Positions 25,158 to 34,706 of a stretch of 64,000 nucleotides of DNA are shown one piece after another. Made by a program: the position numbers and the translations under genes. Origin of the DNA: an uncultured Prevotellaceae bacterium (GTDB lineage Bacteria > Bacteroidota > Bacteroidia > Bacteroidales > Muribaculaceae); contig UQLZ01000006.1 in NCBI GenBank assembly GCA_900541935.1, positions 1 to 64,000 on the forward strand. The letters run 5' to 3'. The stretch's first letter is position 1. Every line of letters begins with the position of its first letter. The notes below the pieces were generated by a model, which saw only the letters and a program-made list of their open reading frames with translations, was not told the origin of the DNA and did not search any database.

Positions 25158-26498
25158 TTACGCTTTTTTATTGTTCCATTTAGAGTAAATAATCAAAGAA
25201 ACAGCAGAGACCATACCTATAGCAGCAAACCAATACCATATATAATGGGCGTTAGCACTTGCTGCCTGCCACTCTGCCACGGTTGCAAAGTTCTGCGGGT
25301 CAGGGCAGTATTTTGACAATAGGAATCCTGACAAGCCAAATCCGAGAATTGAGGACAGGAAAGAGTCAAGGTGGCTAAAGCCTAAGAAAAGCCCCTCTTC
25401 GCCTTTTGGAGCCTGTAAAGAGAAATATTCCAAGTATCGCGGAGATATAAAACATTCCGCCAACGCCTGAAAGACAATGCCGCAAACCATCATCAGCGTT
25501 ATCGGATGCATTCCAATAATCTCCCCATGGAAAAGGTTTCCGCTCGCCATAACCAAAGCCGACAGCGGAATTAGGAACATACCAACAGTTATAGAAGTCA
25601 ACGCCTTACGGTTCTTCATAAACTGAGTAATCATATTGACAAATACTACCACAATAAATGGGTTTACATTGGCTATCCATCCCGGCTTTGCTCCGTCGCC
25701 AGCCATGCGGATAACGTATTTAGGCATTGTTGCGTAAAGTTGCTGCTGAACAATCCAGAAGCCTGTAACAATAAGTATCAGCACCAATAGTCTGCCATTG
25801 GTAAACACTTTCACCAAGCCCAACAATACTTCCTTTGCACTTTTTCCTTCACCGGCATGGTTGGCAGAATGGAAAAACAATATCACGGCGAAGAACGCAA
25901 TGACGCAAAGCGCTGCGGAAAAGAAGTTTATGTAGATATATGCCGAGTCCCCAACCAAAGAGCGTAGAGGGTCAACAACTGATTTTCCTGTAAAAGAACC
26001 GATATTCACCATCATATAGAATATGGAATAGCCTTTAGCGCGGTTTTCTGTAATTGTTTCTCTTGCAACAGATGCTGAAATGATTGACTTGATAAAGGAA
26101 CCGCCAATCATCAGTATTATCATAATAGGCACAATCAGATACCGTTGCCAACTGTCGGTCAGACCTGTAAATTTAGTCGTCTCGCCATATTCCACCAAGC
26201 CTCCGCTTTCAAGGAATAGTGGTAATGCTCCCAAAAAGAGATAGCCAACAGCCAGAAGGGAGAAAGCCAAAAGCATAGCCTTTCGGTAGCCAATCTTGTC
26301 AGAGTATGCTCCAGTAAAAAGAGGAAGCAGATACAGACCTCCAGAGAAAAGGCCGGAAATTATACTCGCCTCAATATCTGAGAATCCGAGAGTATTCGAC
26401 AGATAAAGAGTTATCACAATGAATATGGCGTAATATGCCATTCTTTCCAACAATTCGGCTGAAGTCGCCGTCCAATATGCTTTTGTAAATTTTGACAT
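25158..26498 (-). CDS. MFS transporter of the proton-dependent oligopeptide (POT/PTR2-like) type
   Basis: 446 residues, about 12 transmembrane helices. The first helix has ELLERMAYYAIF, like the ExxERFxYY motif of proton-coupled peptide transporters, and GAYSDKIGYRKAM is the MFS loop signature. It should import small peptides with protons across the inner membrane; other substrates are possible. Heads an operon with the K+/H+ antiporter and the small membrane protein. Confidence 0.75.
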   Translation of the reverse strand: MSKFTKAYWTATSAELLERMAYYAIFIVITLYLSNTLGFSDIEASIISGLFSGGLYLLPLFTGAYSDKIGYRKAMLLAFSLLAVGYLFLGALPLFLESGGLVEYGETTKFTGLTDSWQRYLIVPIMIILMIGGSFIKSIISASVARETITENRAKGYSIFYMMVNIGSFTGKSVVDPLRSLVGDSAYIYINFFSAALCVIAFFAVILFFHSANHAGEGKSAKEVLLGLVKVFTNGRLLVLILIVTGFWIVQQQLYATMPKYVIRMAGDGAKPGWIANVNPFIVVVFVNMITQFMKNRKALTSITVGMFLIPLSALVMASGNLFHGEIIGMHPITLMMVCGIVFQALAECFISPRYLEYFSLQAPKGEEGLFLGFSHLDSFLSSILGFGLSGFLLSKYCPDPQNFATVAEWQAASANAHYIWYWFAAIGMVSAVSLIIYSKWNNKKA

Positions 26499-26646
26499 CC
26501 TTTTTATGAATTAATTTCGCTCAATACTCGTTTGCAAAATATCGATAGAATATACCTTTTTGACTTAATTTTCAGACTGCTTAAGGCTTTTGTGGTAATT
26601 TATCGACTGATAAAGCAGTATATCTTTCCACCAGATGTTTGGGGAA

Positions 26647-29600
26647 TTAATACCAGTCAACGCCATTGACTGCACTACTGCGCTTGTCATACTTCAAGTC
26701 TCTGAGCATAGAAGACTTAACCGCAATATGGAAATTATATGACTTGTACGGACCAACTGGTACAAAACTTGCCGACATCGTGAAGCAGTGCAGGTCACGC
26801 GATATATTACAGTTCATATACGCAAGTTTCTTGGTGTCAAAGTTATAACTTGCCGAGAAACTAAAGTTCCAGTTCTTGGTAGGCTGGATACGACCATTAA
26901 AACTCAAGTTCTGCGTAAATTTCCCTTTATAGTCCATTTTTTGCTTGTCAAATTCTCCATACGAGTAGTTAACGGAATAATTGACCGTCAGGCTCCACGG
27001 GAATTTCCATTTAACGTATCCGTCACTGTCAAGGTCATAGCCGGCATCTTTTTTCTCAGAACCGTCTGCATTATGATCATCTATGCCATCAATGCCATCA
27101 TCCATATTTTCGAGAGATGCGGTACTGTTATCAACCTTGCTGTCCTTATCATCTTTTTTCTTTCGCTTGAAAGTGTCGTTATTGAATGTATAACTGAATG
27201 ATGTACCCGTACTTGACAATTTCGCCCAACCTTTACCTGCTTTCCACCGTGGCACATTAACACGAACAGGGTTGCCGTATTCGTTTAACTGATAGGTATA
27301 TGGGTCCCAAGTTGCTGACAAGTTCAGGTTGAAATTCTTTATCAACCTTAGCGATAGTGATGTATTGATATTACTCCAGTTCAACGAATCGGCTACAAAG
27401 TTATACGACTGACCAATCGTAAAGTTTTCAATTAGAGAAATCTTCTTAACCCCCGTACTGTCCTGATCACTCTTGACCTTCATTTCAAGATTATTAGAAA
27501 GAGAAACACTTATCATTCCAGACTTACCTTCACCAACAGAGCCAAATACGCCATGTGAGAAACGATTATACTTTTTAATCATAGCATGCCCATTACGGTC
27601 AATGTATGAATATCTGCCATAATATCCCCAAAATGGCTTTGAGAAGTCTGGCGATGCACTGAATGAGATAGACGGACTGATTACGTGTCTGATCATCTTA
27701 ATCTTGTCGCCGAGGAATTTCATCGGCTGCCAGAAACCGTAAACCTTTGTATCAAGTGTAAGTGACGCATTAAAATCAAAAATGTTGTAGAAGCCGTAAA
27801 CAGTATCCATCACCTCTGCAGATGCGTTTGGATCCCACGCGCGACGAACCTTTGACGTGTACATCCTGTCGTTCATCTGGATGCTTGGTGACACGTTTAT
27901 ATAGTTGAACACATTAAACGTTGCAGATACGGGAATACTGTGACGCATACCGTTTTTCCAGTCTTTAACAAGGCTTTTTTTGAAGAACTCATTTTGTTTT
28001 GATGTCAAACTATTCTGGAAATTACCTGTATATGACATCTTAATTTTTTCATACCACTTTTCTGAACCAACTGCCCTTTTACGCTTAAACGGTGCTATTT
28101 GCGACAATGAAAGGGTAAGGTTAGGGAACGATACAGCAAGCGTTGAGTCCTGGGTTCTCTGCGTGATTGACATTGCCGCCGACATCTGGAACTTTGAACT
28201 GAAGCGGTATGACCAGTTCACCGTACTGTTCTTGGTATTCTCCGTAAATGACTGGTTATAGTAACTGTTAATATCATTACGTGAATATCCGCTGGTTGCA
28301 AAATTAACACTGGCAGAAAGGTTCATCTTTGGGTTTGCCTTGGAATCCTGGGTGTGTGACCATGACAAACGGAAGTTTTTCTGCTTTGAATAATCAGGGT
28401 CACCCTTGTCTCCATAGATTGACGTTAGGAAACTGATGTTGAAACTTCCTGAAAATTTATATCTTTTCCTGTATGAAGACTGTGCAGAAAGGCCCCAAGA
28501 GCCTTTTGTGTAGATTTCGCCTGTCAAAGCCAAATCGACATAGTCGTTGATAGCGAAGTAATAACCGCCGTCCCGCAAATAGAAACCCTTCTGGTAATCG
28601 TCGCCGAAGGTTGGCATAATGATACCCGAAGAATATTTTGAAGAGAATGGGAAATATCCGAAAGGCAAAGCCAAAGGCAACGGAACATCGCAAAGAACCA
28701 TGTATGCAGGACCGGAAACAACATTCTTCTTAGGAGTTACCTTAGCCTTTGTCAACTGCATATAGAAGTGAGGATGCTCGTGGTCGTCGCAAGTAGTGTA
28801 CTTACCGTTTTCCATAAAGTAAGTATTATCCTCCATCTTCTTAGTCCTACCACCAGTAAGATAACCTTCCCCCTGCTGGGTCACAACATCGGTAATATAT
28901 CCTCTGCCAGTCTTGAAGTTATAGGTCATTGTCTTTGACTCATATTCACCACTTTTGTCTTTAAAAACCGGTGTTCCCATCAGGTCACCAACGGAATCAG
29001 GCCGCCCCACAGCGTGAACGGTGCTTTTCTTCATATCCATCTGCAATTCCTCAGCAGCAAGGTCTATGTCTGTATATTTGACCTTTGCCTGACCGTACAT
29101 AAACGCTGAACTCTGACCAAGCATTACCAAGGAATCTTTTGCTGCAAAATCAACAACTGCATCTATATCAACTTTTTCCCTGACAATCTTACTTTTCTTC
29201 AAAGGAGGGAAGGCAAACGTATCTATAATTGCAGAATCAGCCTTAAGAGTATCGGCTTCAATAGCAAACGTATCCTGCTTGGCAACAGGCTCCTTCGCTA
29301 TAGTATCTACCACTTTGGAAATAGAGTCCAACTTATCAATAAGAGAATCCAAATGCTCAATAGTAGAGGAAGAATCCCTCAGTGCCATATCAAACGAAGA
29401 ACGAAGCGATGGCCTGCTTTCCGAGTCTTTGAAGCGACGCTTTTTAGCCAAAGCCGCACGAATTGAATCTATACGAAAATTCGCCCTCTGCTGACGCATA
29501 GCCGCAGAAAGAGAATCAGATTCAGACTCCAAAGCCGTACTATCTGTCTCAACATTGCTAACAGCAGTATCTCTCCTTGGAGACTGCTGGGCAAAAAGCG

Positions 29601-29649
29601 TTGACGACAACAATAGTGCCAATATTATATATATATGAAAGCGCTTCAA
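26647..29649 (-). CDS. lptD: LptD-like LPS assembly outer-membrane protein
   Basis: 1000 residues. Signal peptide (HIYIILALLLSSTLFAQ), a low-complexity acidic/Ser-rich stretch to about 150, an OstA/LptD N-terminal beta-jellyroll domain (about 160-330), then a beta-barrel to the C-terminus with many aromatic-rich strands. The combination matches putative LptD of Bacteroidetes. It inserts lipopolysaccharide into the outer leaflet, consistent with lpxB and glycan genes elsewhere in the window. The ~45-residue acidic insert (KRKKKDDKDSKVDNS ... DDGIDGIDD) near residue 830 is a probable surface loop. Stands alone with a -7 box upstream. Confidence 0.8.
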   Translation of the reverse strand: MKRFHIYIILALLLSSTLFAQQSPRRDTAVSNVETDSTALESESDSLSAAMRQQRANFRIDSIRAALAKKRRFKDSESRPSLRSSFDMALRDSSSTIEHLDSLIDKLDSISKVVDTIAKEPVAKQDTFAIEADTLKADSAIIDTFAFPPLKKSKIVREKVDIDAVVDFAAKDSLVMLGQSSAFMYGQAKVKYTDIDLAAEELQMDMKKSTVHAVGRPDSVGDLMGTPVFKDKSGEYESKTMTYNFKTGRGYITDVVTQQGEGYLTGGRTKKMEDNTYFMENGKYTTCDDHEHPHFYMQLTKAKVTPKKNVVSGPAYMVLCDVPLPLALPFGYFPFSSKYSSGIIMPTFGDDYQKGFYLRDGGYYFAINDYVDLALTGEIYTKGSWGLSAQSSYRKRYKFSGSFNISFLTSIYGDKGDPDYSKQKNFRLSWSHTQDSKANPKMNLSASVNFATSGYSRNDINSYYNQSFTENTKNSTVNWSYRFSSKFQMSAAMSITQRTQDSTLAVSFPNLTLSLSQIAPFKRKRAVGSEKWYEKIKMSYTGNFQNSLTSKQNEFFKKSLVKDWKNGMRHSIPVSATFNVFNYINVSPSIQMNDRMYTSKVRRAWDPNASAEVMDTVYGFYNIFDFNASLTLDTKVYGFWQPMKFLGDKIKMIRHVISPSISFSASPDFSKPFWGYYGRYSYIDRNGHAMIKKYNRFSHGVFGSVGEGKSGMISVSLSNNLEMKVKSDQDSTGVKKISLIENFTIGQSYNFVADSLNWSNINTSLSLRLIKNFNLNLSATWDPYTYQLNEYGNPVRVNVPRWKAGKGWAKLSSTGTSFSYTFNNDTFKRKKKDDKDSKVDNSTASLENMDDGIDGIDDHNADGSEKKDAGYDLDSDGYVKWKFPWSLTVNYSVNYSYGEFDKQKMDYKGKFTQNLSFNGRIQPTKNWNFSFSASYNFDTKKLAYMNCNISRDLHCFTMSASFVPVGPYKSYNFHIAVKSSMLRDLKYDKRSSAVNGVDWY

Positions 29650-29674
29650 ATTATTCTTTTTGTCAATGACGGTG

Positions 29675-29682
29675 CAAAATTA
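29675..29682 (-). promoter_or_regulatory. -7 box for lptD
   Basis: Minus-strand TAATTTTG, 25 nt upstream of the start codon. No clear upstream -33 element. The rest of the 29683-29835 gap holds no gene. Confidence 0.45.
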
Positions 29683-29835
29683 CGGAAAAACAATGGAATA
29701 AAAGAATAAAAAATGTCAATAACCCAATAATTGTTATATTAATTGCAAGAAAAAGCGCTAAAACACTTTACCCAAAAAGAAAATCTAACGTTTTTAGAAC
29801 ACATAAATATTATTGACAACTATGACGTATATCCC

Positions 29836-30714
29836 CTACAACCATGGAACTCCATAATCCAATTCATTATCAGCAATAACGCTAAAATTGTCCTGAGGGG
29901 GTATAATCTTTGCTTTTGCCAACCTTTCAAGATAATTGCCACGTATAGACAAATTTTCAATCTCTTCCCGTCTTGCTTTGCTTATTGACAAAAACTCGTC
30001 TTCCAACTCCAAGCCAAGATAACGCCGTCCCAATAAATTGGCGGCAATGCCTGTCGTTGCACTTCCATTAAACGGGTCAAGAATCCACGCACCAGACTTT
30101 GTACTTGCTTGAATCAATCTTGCCAAAACACTAAGAGGCTTTTGCGTTGGATGTTTGCCACATGACTTTTCCCAACGACCAATAGCAGGCAACTGCCAAA
30201 CATCTGTCATTTGCTTATTACCATTGAGTTGTTTCATTAGTTCATAGTTAAAGTAATGAGCAACTTTTGGCGATTTTCTTGCCCAAATAATAAATTCAGT
30301 AGAGAAAGTAAAGTATCTGCATGAGATATTAGGAGGAGGATTAGTTTTCGCCCATGTTATTACATTCAGTATCTTAAAACCCAACTTTAAAAGTTGTTGT
30401 TGAACACTGAAAATATTATGATGTGTTCCTGATATCCATATAGTTGCATTCTCTTTCATGTGATCTCTACAAGCAGACAACCATTTAAGATTAAACGCAT
30501 CCATTTCTTCAGAAGAGGAAGGTTTGTCCCAAACTCCTTTATCAACACAAACCACTTTACCACTTTGACAAGAAATACCGCCATTAGACAAAAAATAAGG
30601 AGGGTCTGCAAACACCATATCAAAACCAAAATTGAATTTAGACAGAGTCTCCACACAATCTCCTTGTATTAGGGTAAAATCTTTGTTTAAAGATTTATAG
30701 TATGAAGGGATCAT
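29836..30714 (-). CDS. DpnA/MboIB-like adenine DNA methyltransferase (M2, GATC)
   Basis: 292 residues, a beta-class N6-adenine methyltransferase. DPPY (37-40, in FADPPYFLSNGG) precedes the AdoMet-binding DPFNGSATTGIA near residue 215, the order of the beta class. Close to M2.DpnII (DpnA), which methylates GATC also on single-stranded DNA and so protects incoming DNA. Its start overlaps the stop of the restriction endonuclease gene by 4 nt. Third gene of the cassette. Specificity is inferred from the family and from the neighbouring genes. Confidence 0.88.
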   Translation of the reverse strand: MIPSYYKSLNKDFTLIQGDCVETLSKFNFGFDMVFADPPYFLSNGGISCQSGKVVCVDKGVWDKPSSSEEMDAFNLKWLSACRDHMKENATIWISGTHHNIFSVQQQLLKLGFKILNVITWAKTNPPPNISCRYFTFSTEFIIWARKSPKVAHYFNYELMKQLNGNKQMTDVWQLPAIGRWEKSCGKHPTQKPLSVLARLIQASTKSGAWILDPFNGSATTGIAANLLGRRYLGLELEDEFLSISKARREEIENLSIRGNYLERLAKAKIIPPQDNFSVIADNELDYGVPWL

Positions 30715-31538
30715 AAACCTTTAACCTCCTTAATGAAAGTATCAATATTTGTTAGATTATATATCTTTGGAATTATACTATATGCTTCTTGAAGTTTATT
30801 TTTAGCAGACTTCCACCCAACACCATCTGTAATCCATACAAATTCAAAACCTGGTACAGAATTTATTTTAGGAGAAATATCTGAATAAGAACGAGCCACT
30901 TCGTTTAGTTTTGACCCTCCTCCGCTATAAAAATTCACTTCAATAAGATAAGTTTTTACTGATGTCTCTATAACAAAATCAAAACGCTTTTCATCATCTC
31001 CAAGGACAAATTGAAGGTTTTGCCATTCAGTAGAGTAAACTTCTTTGCGGTAAGATATATTATTTTTATCAAAAATACTTGCAACCATTTTTTCCATCAC
31101 ATGACCGCTACGATTTTTTCTTGCGTTGCTGTCAAGTCCTGTTTCAATACCAAAAACAAAATCAACTAAGTCATTTATCTTTTTTTGACGGAATATATCA
31201 GCAAGCCCAGTTTCTTCAAGATATTCCATTACACCATCAACACTGGTAAACAAACTATCTAAAACAACACATTGTCCTGAAGAATCAAGTATAACTTTTT
31301 TCCCATTGCTTGTAACAGCAATAAGAATATCCATAACACTAAAAGCCGTCCGATCTCTGTTCCAGATTGTTTCAACACTTTTTCTCAAGTCAGTTGTGCC
31401 AATTAGACTATTAAGCATGCATAGACTCAACTTAATATCATTTACATTGCTTTCAATCTTGTCAAAGTCACAAAAGAAATCAAGCGTTTGATTTGTCTCC
31501 TGTAATTGCGACATAAATTTATTAAAATCTTTATTCAT
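30711..31538 (-). CDS. DpnII/MboI-like type II restriction endonuclease (GATC)
   Basis: 275 residues. The catalytic core around D187 (RFDFVIE) and E200-x-N202 (YLIEVNFYSGGGSKLNE) matches the MboI/DpnII family, in which Asn replaces the usual Lys of the PD-(D/E)XK motif. The family cuts unmethylated GATC. It lies between two methyltransferase genes, 32 nt after the first and overlapping the second. Region is visibly more A+T rich than the neighbouring housekeeping genes, as often in acquired cassettes. Confidence 0.9.
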   Translation of the reverse strand: MNKDFNKFMSQLQETNQTLDFFCDFDKIESNVNDIKLSLCMLNSLIGTTDLRKSVETIWNRDRTAFSVMDILIAVTSNGKKVILDSSGQCVVLDSLFTSVDGVMEYLEETGLADIFRQKKINDLVDFVFGIETGLDSNARKNRSGHVMEKMVASIFDKNNISYRKEVYSTEWQNLQFVLGDDEKRFDFVIETSVKTYLIEVNFYSGGGSKLNEVARSYSDISPKINSVPGFEFVWITDGVGWKSAKNKLQEAYSIIPKIYNLTNIDTFIKEVKGL

Positions 31539-31570
31539 GATATAAACATTTTTTGTTGCATTAAACTAAA

Positions 31571-32539
31571 TTACCCCCTGACTAATTTTATCTGTTCCGT
31601 TTTATCCATTCCTAAATGAAAAAGACTTCCACATTTATTATTTTTTGTTTCATTATAATTGTGCACAAGAATTTCAGTCAGTTTGCCTCTTTTATTAGGA
31701 TTTGAGTTTATGCTTCTTGAAGCCCATACTCTCTCTATCTGATATTCTTTATACAAGTCATCAAAAAAATTGTCGTCTGCGTTTTTGCTATTGCCGTCAG
31801 AATTGCTAAGCATAAAGTGGAACCCAGCCTTATTTATAATGTCGCAGTATTCTTTTAGCCGCACCTGAGCAACATCATTAAATGACTCTTTTGTATAGTC
31901 ATTAAAACTTGAAGTATTGCTCAAAGGACGGTATGGCGGGTCAAAGTAAAACAAAGTTTTGCCATTCGCATAATCAAACGAATCTTCAAAGTCTCCATTC
32001 AAAATTTCAACTCTTTGTAGCAATTCACTATCCTTTCTTATTGTTTCGGAATCACAAATTTTGGGATTTTTGTATTTTCCGAATGGTACATTGAATAAAC
32101 CTTTCTTATTTACGCGATAAAGCCCATTAAAACAAGTTCTGTTTAAAAAGAAAAACAATGCCGTATTCTCAATAGGATTAAGGTTTTTCTCATTATAACG
32201 GTTACGGACTGTTAAAAACATACTTTTCCTATCCTCCTCTTTTTCAAAAGTAAGAAAAGCATTCTCAATAACTTTCAATGCATCAATCAACTGCTCTGGC
32301 GTATCTCTTATTGTTCGATAACATGTAATAAGATCTGAATTTATATCATTGATAACAGCATTCTTAATATTGGGATAACGCTGAAGCATATAGAAAAGCA
32401 TCGCTCCTCCTCCAACAAAAGGTTCTATGTATGTAACATTTTCCCATTTATCAAAGTCTGCCGGAAGCAGTAAATCCAGTTGCTCTATCAACTGATTTTT
32501 TCCACCAACCCACTTGATAAAAGGTTTTGCTTTTGCCAT
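31571..32539 (-). CDS. Dam-like adenine DNA methyltransferase (M1, GATC)
   Basis: 322 residues, an alpha-class N6-adenine methyltransferase of the Dam/DpnM/MboIA family. AdoMet-binding FIKWVGGKNQL (7-17) and YIEPFVGGGAMLF (37-49) precede DPPY at 200-203 (FYFDPPYRPLS). It methylates GATC in double-stranded DNA and is the main protective partner of the adjacent endonuclease. First gene of the cassette; a promoter lies about 105 nt upstream. Slightly longer than most Dam proteins because of C-terminal residues. Confidence 0.92.
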   Translation of the reverse strand: MAKAKPFIKWVGGKNQLIEQLDLLLPADFDKWENVTYIEPFVGGGAMLFYMLQRYPNIKNAVINDINSDLITCYRTIRDTPEQLIDALKVIENAFLTFEKEEDRKSMFLTVRNRYNEKNLNPIENTALFFFLNRTCFNGLYRVNKKGLFNVPFGKYKNPKICDSETIRKDSELLQRVEILNGDFEDSFDYANGKTLFYFDPPYRPLSNTSSFNDYTKESFNDVAQVRLKEYCDIINKAGFHFMLSNSDGNSKNADDNFFDDLYKEYQIERVWASRSINSNPNKRGKLTEILVHNYNETKNNKCGSLFHLGMDKTEQIKLVRG

Positions 32540-32643
32540 ATTAAATTTATAAATTTATTAATACAATGTTAATTAAAGGTGAGTACTGAGACAAACGAAA
32601 AACATTTTTATTTTAGCTTTACAAAGCCACTTTCTATATTATG

Positions 32644-32677
32644 CAAAGTTAGTGCAAACTGAAAACAAAGCAAAAAA
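32644..32677 (-). promoter_or_regulatory. Promoter of the restriction-modification cassette
   Basis: Minus-strand TAACTTTG (32644-32651), spacer 19 nt, TTTTTTG ending at 32671. It leaves a leader of roughly 100 nt. Confidence 0.6.
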
Positions 32678-32689
32678 TGAAAGCATTTT

Positions 32690-32720
32690 TTGCTTTGTTA
32701 ATGCACAGATTGTACCTTTG
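32690..32720 (+). promoter_or_regulatory. MATE transporter promoter
   Basis: TTG at 32690-32692, spacer 20 nt, TACCTTTG at 32713-32720. It rules out the longer ORF start at 32652. Confidence 0.75.
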
Positions 32721-32741
32721 CAGCCAAATTTAATGTTGGTT

Positions 32742-34088
32742 ATGAGAAATAGTGAAATAGACTTTAAGGACGGCAAAATATCAACAATTTTCAACAAACT
32801 ACTTATCCCAACTCTTCTCGGCGTTCTGTCAATGTCGGCAATGACTGCAATCGACGGTATAATCGTTGGTCACGGGGTTGGCGCTACTGGCGTTGCTTCT
32901 GTAAATATTGCCGTACCAATCTACCAGATAATGTCAGGCATAGGACTTATGATTGGTTCTGGATGCTCGGTAATCGCCTCTATCCTACTCTCTCAAAACA
33001 AACTAATTGCCGCAAGGCTGAACGTTATGCACGCACTTATTGCATCATCATTGTTTGCCTTGGCGGTTTGTAGCATGGCGTTCTCTTTTCCAGAGGAAAC
33101 AGCACGACTTTTAGGTTCTTCCGATAGCCTGTTACCTCATGTGTCAGGATATATATTCTGGCTGATGCCTTCTTTCATATTTCAAATGTGGTCGTTTATC
33201 GGACTGTTCATCATCAGAATGGACGGTTCTCCCAAATATGCCATGTGGTGCAATATTATACCGGCTTCAATGAATGCCTTCCTGGATTGGGTATTCGTTT
33301 TTCCTTTGGGAATGGGTGTCAAGGGTGCAGCAATAGCAACCTCAATAAGCATAACTCTCGGCGGTTTGATGACTATCTCATACCTGCTATTTTTCTCAGA
33401 CAAATTCAGACTGGTATCGCTGGCAACCGCCCTGGAGCATATAAAAATGCTATATAAAAACGTTTCTCGACAATGCAGAATAGGCTCATCTTCTCTTTTC
33501 GGAGAATTGGCACTCTCATTACTAATATATTTCGGAAACATTACTTTCATGAAATATCTCGGCGATGCCGGCGTTGGTGCTTTTGGTATAACCTGCTACT
33601 ATATGCCGTTTTTCTTCCTCGTTGGAAGTGCTATAGCCCAATCAGCACAACCCATCATCAGTTACAACTATGGTATTTCAGACTATGAAAGAATATCCAA
33701 GACAAAGAGACTTATGTTATGGTATTCAGCATCTATAGGCATGGCTGTAACGATATGCTTCATATTCTTTCCAAAAGCACTTGTCGGGCTTTTTGTTGAC
33801 CCCTCAACAGAGGCAAGTCAGATTGCAATTAAAGGTTTTCCTCTCATCGCAACAGGTATTATAGCATTCATCATAAACATATCCATAATTGGATATTATC
33901 AAAGCATTGAAAAAGTCAAGCGAGCAACTTTGATTGTTTTTCTAAGAGGTTGTATCATCATGATACCCTGCTTTATTCTCCTGCCTATATTCTTCGGAGA
34001 ACCGGGGATATGGCTTGCAATGCCAGCCACTGAATGGATTGTTCTTGCTATAATCCTTTCAATACGCACAAGGAAAACGCTTAAATAG
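32742..34088 (+). CDS. MATE-family multidrug/metabolite efflux transporter
   Basis: About 448 residues, 12 transmembrane helices in two similar halves. N-terminal half has GIIVGHGVGATGVASVNIAVP, the MATE signature region near helix 1-2. The second half carries the matching PFFFLVGSAIAQSAQPIISYN. Members exchange cations for drugs or metabolites across the inner membrane; substrate unknown. Start at 32742 (MRNSEIDFKDGK) or 32733 (MLVMRNS) cannot be separated by sequence; both follow the promoter. Divergent from the restriction-modification cassette. Confidence 0.85.
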   Translation: MRNSEIDFKDGKISTIFNKLLIPTLLGVLSMSAMTAIDGIIVGHGVGATGVASVNIAVPIYQIMSGIGLMIGSGCSVIASILLSQNKLIAARLNVMHALIASSLFALAVCSMAFSFPEETARLLGSSDSLLPHVSGYIFWLMPSFIFQMWSFIGLFIIRMDGSPKYAMWCNIIPASMNAFLDWVFVFPLGMGVKGAAIATSISITLGGLMTISYLLFFSDKFRLVSLATALEHIKMLYKNVSRQCRIGSSSLFGELALSLLIYFGNITFMKYLGDAGVGAFGITCYYMPFFFLVGSAIAQSAQPIISYNYGISDYERISKTKRLMLWYSASIGMAVTICFIFFPKALVGLFVDPSTEASQIAIKGFPLIATGIIAFIINISIIGYYQSIEKVKRATLIVFLRGCIIMIPCFILLPIFFGEPGIWLAMPATEWIVLAIILSIRTRKTLK

Positions 34089-34155
34089 TTGAAAAACAAA
34101 CGTTTTAAACATCAGTTTTTCATTCCCCCCGAAATTTGGAATAACGTATCAAAAA

Positions 34156-34704
34156 CTACAAGTCGCCAAAACGCATTGCCATAGCGTCGAAACGCTGCAA
34201 TTGTTCTTTCCCGAATTTCTCCATTGAGTGGCGGGCTTCCAAGTAAGTCTTCACCTTTTCTGGATTGGATTTAGAATAGAATTTGTCCGCATAACAAACA
34301 ATCTGCTCCTCAAGCGTTTCCGGCAAGAAATCGCACTTAGGCAAAGGAAGTCCCTGCTTAATGATTTCTTCTTTCGAAAGTCCCGCGCCTGTATGGCGTT
34401 CGCAAACACGGGCATATCTTTCCAGACCCTCGTTACGAAGAAGTTCCGCACCGATAATTCCATGCTTGATATACGGTTCTTCCCCAACGCAGTAAATGGA
34501 TGGGGCATGGGTCTTGAAAATGCCTATATCATGCAGCAAAGCGGCTGCATAAACAAACTCCAAATCTACAACCTCGCTGATATGCGTACCTATATAAAGT
34601 GACTTTTCCGCCACTTGGAGGCTATGTCTCCAAAGAAGGCGGAAAAGGTCTGATTCTTCATTATAGTACTTCAACAAGAGATTTCTTGCTTCTTCTCTAT
34701 TCAT
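34156..34704 (-). CDS. HD-domain phosphohydrolase
   Basis: 182 residues. Metal-binding H27 and the H58-D59 pair (AALLHDIGIFKTHAPS) mark the HD superfamily, with CERHTGAG as the next histidine. Family members hydrolyse nucleotides or other phosphate compounds; substrate not readable. It starts 2 nt after the ilvE stop, so it is probably co-transcribed with the aminotransferase. Confidence 0.8.
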   Translation of the reverse strand: MNREEARNLLLKYYNEESDLFRLLWRHSLQVAEKSLYIGTHISEVVDLEFVYAAALLHDIGIFKTHAPSIYCVGEEPYIKHGIIGAELLRNEGLERYARVCERHTGAGLSKEEIIKQGLPLPKCDFLPETLEEQIVCYADKFYSKSNPEKVKTYLEARHSMEKFGKEQLQRFDAMAMRFGDL

Positions 34705-34706
34705 TA

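Noticed and set aside
34156..34704. HD gene as part of a CRISPR/Cas or toxin system
   Set aside because: It is a small stand-alone HD protein coupled to ilvE without any such partners.
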